64,000 nt of DNA from DASQBT01 sp963782495. GTDB taxonomy: Bacteria > Pseudomonadota > Gammaproteobacteria > Burkholderiales > Thiobacillaceae. Numbering within the stretch: position 1 is the stretch's first letter; the number at the start of each line of letters is the position of its first letter. This document shows, one piece after another, positions 61,750 through 64,000 of the stretch. The position numbers were made by a program, and so were the translations under genes. The stretch is taken from positions 310,001 through 374,000 of the forward strand of contig CAWAJU010000008.1 in NCBI GenBank assembly GCA_963782495.1, given 5' to 3'. Under the pieces are notes generated by a model. That model ran no database searches. It had not been told where the DNA came from and worked only from the letters and a program-made list of their open reading frames with translations.

Positions 61750-63255
61750 ATGAGGGGGTTGTCACAGAATTCGTGGTTCCATCGTCTGGGCTCTGTTCTT
61801 GCAATTCTTGCGTCGGGCCTCATTGCGGGAGTTGCCATCAGCCGAGTTGCAATTGCCGAGGACGGCATTGCATTTCCCTATTACCCGGCCTTTCTCACCG
61901 TAGAGATGGAGTCCGGAAGCGGCAAGCCCATGCCTGACAACTGGCAGGATCCCAAAGTCTGCAAGGGATGCCACCCACGTCAATACAAGGGCTGGAGCAC
62001 CTCCATGCACTCCAACGCCTTCAATGACCCGGTGTTCCAGGCGGAATGGGCGCTGGGGGACAAGGCCACCGGCGGCAAGACCCTGAACCACTGCGGCGGT
62101 TGCCACACCCCCATCGGCATCGCCACGGGGACGGTCAAGTTCGATCCGGAACTGGGCAAGCATGGCGGCTTCACCGCTCCGGAAATTGCCTCCAAGGGTG
62201 TGTCCTGCGATGTTTGTCACACCATTTCGGGAACGACGGCGGTACACACCACCACCGGAGACCCGGGCAACGCCTCGTTCATCATGTCGCCCGGGGAGGT
62301 GAAGCGGGCCACCTTGAAAGACGCCAAGTCGCCATTTCACGAGACAGCGTATTCCGAGCTGCATGGCCGGGCCGAATTCTGCGCCAACTGCCACAACATC
62401 TTCCATCCGGACAATCGCTTCCCCGTGGAGCATACCTACGACGAATGGAAATCCTCGCCCTATGCGCAAAAGGGCATCCAATGCCAGGATTGCCATATGG
62501 TGCCGGTGGACACCGCCATCCGTGTGGCCAATGAAATGAAGCCGGCAAGAGAGCTTGAGAACCATGGCCTGGGCGGCTATGCCGGCCTTGGCGCCCCCAC
62601 CAAACGCGATCTGGTGCATGACCACGGCTTCGTCGGCGCAAATACCATTATTGCGGAAGCGCTGGGTGTGAAAGGCGCCTCGGACAACAAGGCCGAGGCC
62701 ATGAAGCGGCTGCAAAATGCGGTTGATCTGGATTTCGAGATTGTTCCCGCCAACGGCGGCGCAAACCTGCTCAAGATCAAGGTGATCAATGCCCGGGCCG
62801 GCCATCACATTCCTACCAGCCTCACCTTCATCCGGCAGATCTGGCTGGAGGTGCATGTCACGGATGACCAGGGCAACGTCCTTCTGAGTTCCGGCGTCGC
62901 AAAGGATAACCACGTGCCGCCCGACGCCATCACCTTCATCAACCGCTCGGTCGACGAGCATGGCAAGCCAACCATCAATCCGTGGGAGATCGCCAGCTTC
63001 GATTATCTGAACACGATACCTCCGAAGGGGTTCCGCTACGGCGTGTATGCCTTCCACCTTCCGGACGGAGCAAAGAGCCTGAAGGTTTACGCAAAGCTCA
63101 ATTACCAGTCCTACGCCCAGGCCGTCGCAGACAAGTTGTTGGGCGAGGGAAAACTCACTGTTCCCACGGTGGTGATGAAAGAACTGACGCGCGAATACAG
63201 CGCGGCCGATCTGAAGTCCGCAAAGCTGGAAGAAAATGGCGTGGCAAGTCGCTAA
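61750..63255 (+). CDS. Multihaem cytochrome c family protein (five haem motifs)
   Basis: 501 residues, exported: an N-terminal hydrophobic segment (LGSVLAILASGLIAGVAISR) and mature periplasmic protein. Five CxxCH motifs are seen: CKGCH, CGGCH, CDVCH, CANCH and CQDCH, within the first 250 residues, in the spacing of cytochrome c554/hydroxylamine-oxidoreductase-like multihaem families. The C-terminal half has no haem motif and looks like a beta-rich binding domain (AGHHIPTSLTFIRQIWLEVH). The ATG follows a purine-rich GGGAGGAAAGG. It heads an operon with soxY 45 bases after, so a role in electron transfer from sulfur-compound oxidation is likely but its partner is not known. Confidence 0.9.
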   Translation: MRGLSQNSWFHRLGSVLAILASGLIAGVAISRVAIAEDGIAFPYYPAFLTVEMESGSGKPMPDNWQDPKVCKGCHPRQYKGWSTSMHSNAFNDPVFQAEWALGDKATGGKTLNHCGGCHTPIGIATGTVKFDPELGKHGGFTAPEIASKGVSCDVCHTISGTTAVHTTTGDPGNASFIMSPGEVKRATLKDAKSPFHETAYSELHGRAEFCANCHNIFHPDNRFPVEHTYDEWKSSPYAQKGIQCQDCHMVPVDTAIRVANEMKPARELENHGLGGYAGLGAPTKRDLVHDHGFVGANTIIAEALGVKGASDNKAEAMKRLQNAVDLDFEIVPANGGANLLKIKVINARAGHHIPTSLTFIRQIWLEVHVTDDQGNVLLSSGVAKDNHVPPDAITFINRSVDEHGKPTINPWEIASFDYLNTIPPKGFRYGVYAFHLPDGAKSLKVYAKLNYQSYAQAVADKLLGEGKLTVPTVVMKELTREYSAADLKSAKLEENGVASR

Positions 63256-63300
63256 GGCGCCACGTAAGAGTCATCAACAACACAGAAGGAGATATAGTCC

Positions 63301-63765
63301 ATGAATCCACTGCGCAGGAATATGCTCAAGAGCACGGCAGGCGTAGGCGCGCTTTCTGTAGCCGTCGCCGCCGGGCTGCTCAAGCCGGGTCAGGTGCTGG
63401 CCGACTGGAATCAGGCAGGATTTGACGCCAAGAACCCGGCTGATTCACTTGCGTCGATCGGCGGATCGAACGCTGCCAACTCATCGAATATCGAGCTGAA
63501 GGCGCCCGATATTGCGGAGAATGGCGCTTCGGTTCCGATTGAAATTACGGTAAGCATGCCCGATGTGGAATCGCTTGCCATTCTGGCGGAGAAGAATGTT
63601 TACCCGCTGATCGCTGATTACAAGCTGACTGATTTTGGCGGCTTCCTGGCGACTCGGATCAAGATGGCCCAGACTGCCGACGTGCGCGTCATCGTGAAGG
63701 CGGGCGGCAAGGTCTGGACGACCGCCAAGGAAGTGAAAGTCACCATTGGCGGCTGCGGCGGCTAA
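63301..63765 (+). CDS. soxY: Thiosulfate oxidation carrier protein SoxY
   Basis: Carries the sulfur substrate covalently on a C-terminal cysteine through the Sox cycle in the periplasm. 154 residues with a Tat-type signal (LRRNMLKSTAGVGALSVAVA) and the defining C-terminal tail GGCGG ending the protein, whose Cys accepts thiosulfate. The start has a strong AAGGAGATAT site. Forms a heterodimer with SoxZ encoded 47 bases downstream. Located behind a multihaem cytochrome and a sigma-54 promoter. Confidence 0.96.
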   Translation: MNPLRRNMLKSTAGVGALSVAVAAGLLKPGQVLADWNQAGFDAKNPADSLASIGGSNAANSSNIELKAPDIAENGASVPIEITVSMPDVESLAILAEKNVYPLIADYKLTDFGGFLATRIKMAQTADVRVIVKAGGKVWTTAKEVKVTIGGCGG

Positions 63766-63812
63766 GCGGACCGTACTTAGACTATTCGATCCACCGGAAT
63801 ACGGAGATACAA

Positions 63813-64000
63813 ATGGCAATTCCCATGAAAATGCGCGCAAGTACCGAGGCCATCAAGGTTCTGATCACTCATCCTTCCCAGAATGGCTTGGCCAAATCCA
63901 ATGGCAAACTCATTCCCGCCCTGTTCATCAAGAACATCACGGTGGCAGTTAATGGCAAAGTGGTAGCCGATGGCCAATGGGGCGGCGGCATCGCCAAGGA
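63813..64000 (+). CDS. soxZ: Thiosulfate oxidation protein SoxZ, cut at the window end
   Basis: The first 62 residues are visible: MAIPMKMRASTEAIKVLITHP, QNGLAKSNGKLIPALFIKN and ITVAVNGKVVADGQWGGGIAKD. This is the N-terminal half of SoxZ, the immunoglobulin-like partner that binds SoxY and positions its carrier arm. An GGAGAT lies before the ATG at 63813. The stop is outside the window. Confidence 0.95.
   Translation, partial: MAIPMKMRASTEAIKVLITHPSQNGLAKSNGKLIPALFIKNITVAVNGKVVADGQWGGGIAK

Overview
This is a GC-rich proteobacterial window. It most resembles a chemolithotrophic sulfur-oxidising betaproteobacterium of the Nitrosomonadales/Sulfuricellaceae kind; that assignment is inference. 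The pointers are soxY and soxZ behind a multihaem cytochrome at the right edge, PEP-CTERM secreted proteins (one intact with a full motif, one with a variant motif, one broken), a quinone-linked class 2 PyrD, PBP1C next to an alpha-2-macroglobulin, and a glycogen branching enzyme. No rRNA, tRNA or CRISPR array was seen.

Layout. 1-3.1 kb: the tail of a conserved hypothetical gene and a frameshifted gene with two tandem nucleoside-deoxyribosyltransferase/TIR-like domains. 3.4-4.0 kb: folE. 4.2-7.4 kb: a decayed, partly AT-rich island with broken IS4-type and IS630-type transposases and poorly recognisable small genes. 8.1-9.0 kb: a broken PEP-CTERM gene. 9.1-16.1 kb: an M17 aminopeptidase divergent from a pyruvate dehydrogenase operon (E1 alpha, E1 beta, an inserted four-helix-bundle gene flanked by inverted repeats, and one polypeptide fusing E2 and E3). 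16.2-19.1 kb: rhomboid protease, MerB-like protein, prfC. 19.3-21.6 kb: higBA, an unknown gene and a group II intron remnant. 21.7-26.2 kb (minus strand): methyltransferase, PEP-CTERM-like protein, frameshifted lipoprotein, TM-helix-repeat channel-like protein. 26.7-31.1 kb: secreted MBL-fold hydrolase, three 111-bp tandem repeats, pyrD-kup. 31.1-35.2 kb: a defence-like cluster of wHTH-nucleotidyltransferase, HEPN-like partner and type IIG restriction-modification enzyme, with a palindromic operator in front. 35.3-45.9 kb: TIGR03790-type protein, alpha-2-macroglobulin, a 1.4-kb nest of dispersed repeats, pbpC. 46.1-53.1 kb: alpha/beta hydrolase, Sel1-repeat protein, metallophosphoesterase, patatin. 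53.4-55.6 kb: a graveyard with a pbpC 3'-end copy, a brnT-type toxin, a chimeric antitoxin, a RAYT transposase start and a universal stress protein end. 55.6-59.9 kb: glgB and two secreted proteins. 60.2-64 kb: a sigma-54 activator with a cysteine-rich PAS domain, then a double inverted repeat and a -24/-12 promoter, then multihaem cytochrome c, soxY and soxZ (cut by the window end).

Themes. Several otherwise recognisable genes are broken by single-base frameshifts, while the longest genes are intact, so real decay and assembly error both need to be considered. The best candidates for new biology are the tandem NDT/TIR-like protein, the predicted sigma-54/cysteine-PAS control of a cytochrome-soxYZ operon, the MerB-fold protein lacking the usual catalytic cysteines, the chimeric BrnA/XRE antitoxin, and dispersed hairpins whose two arms co-vary between copies.
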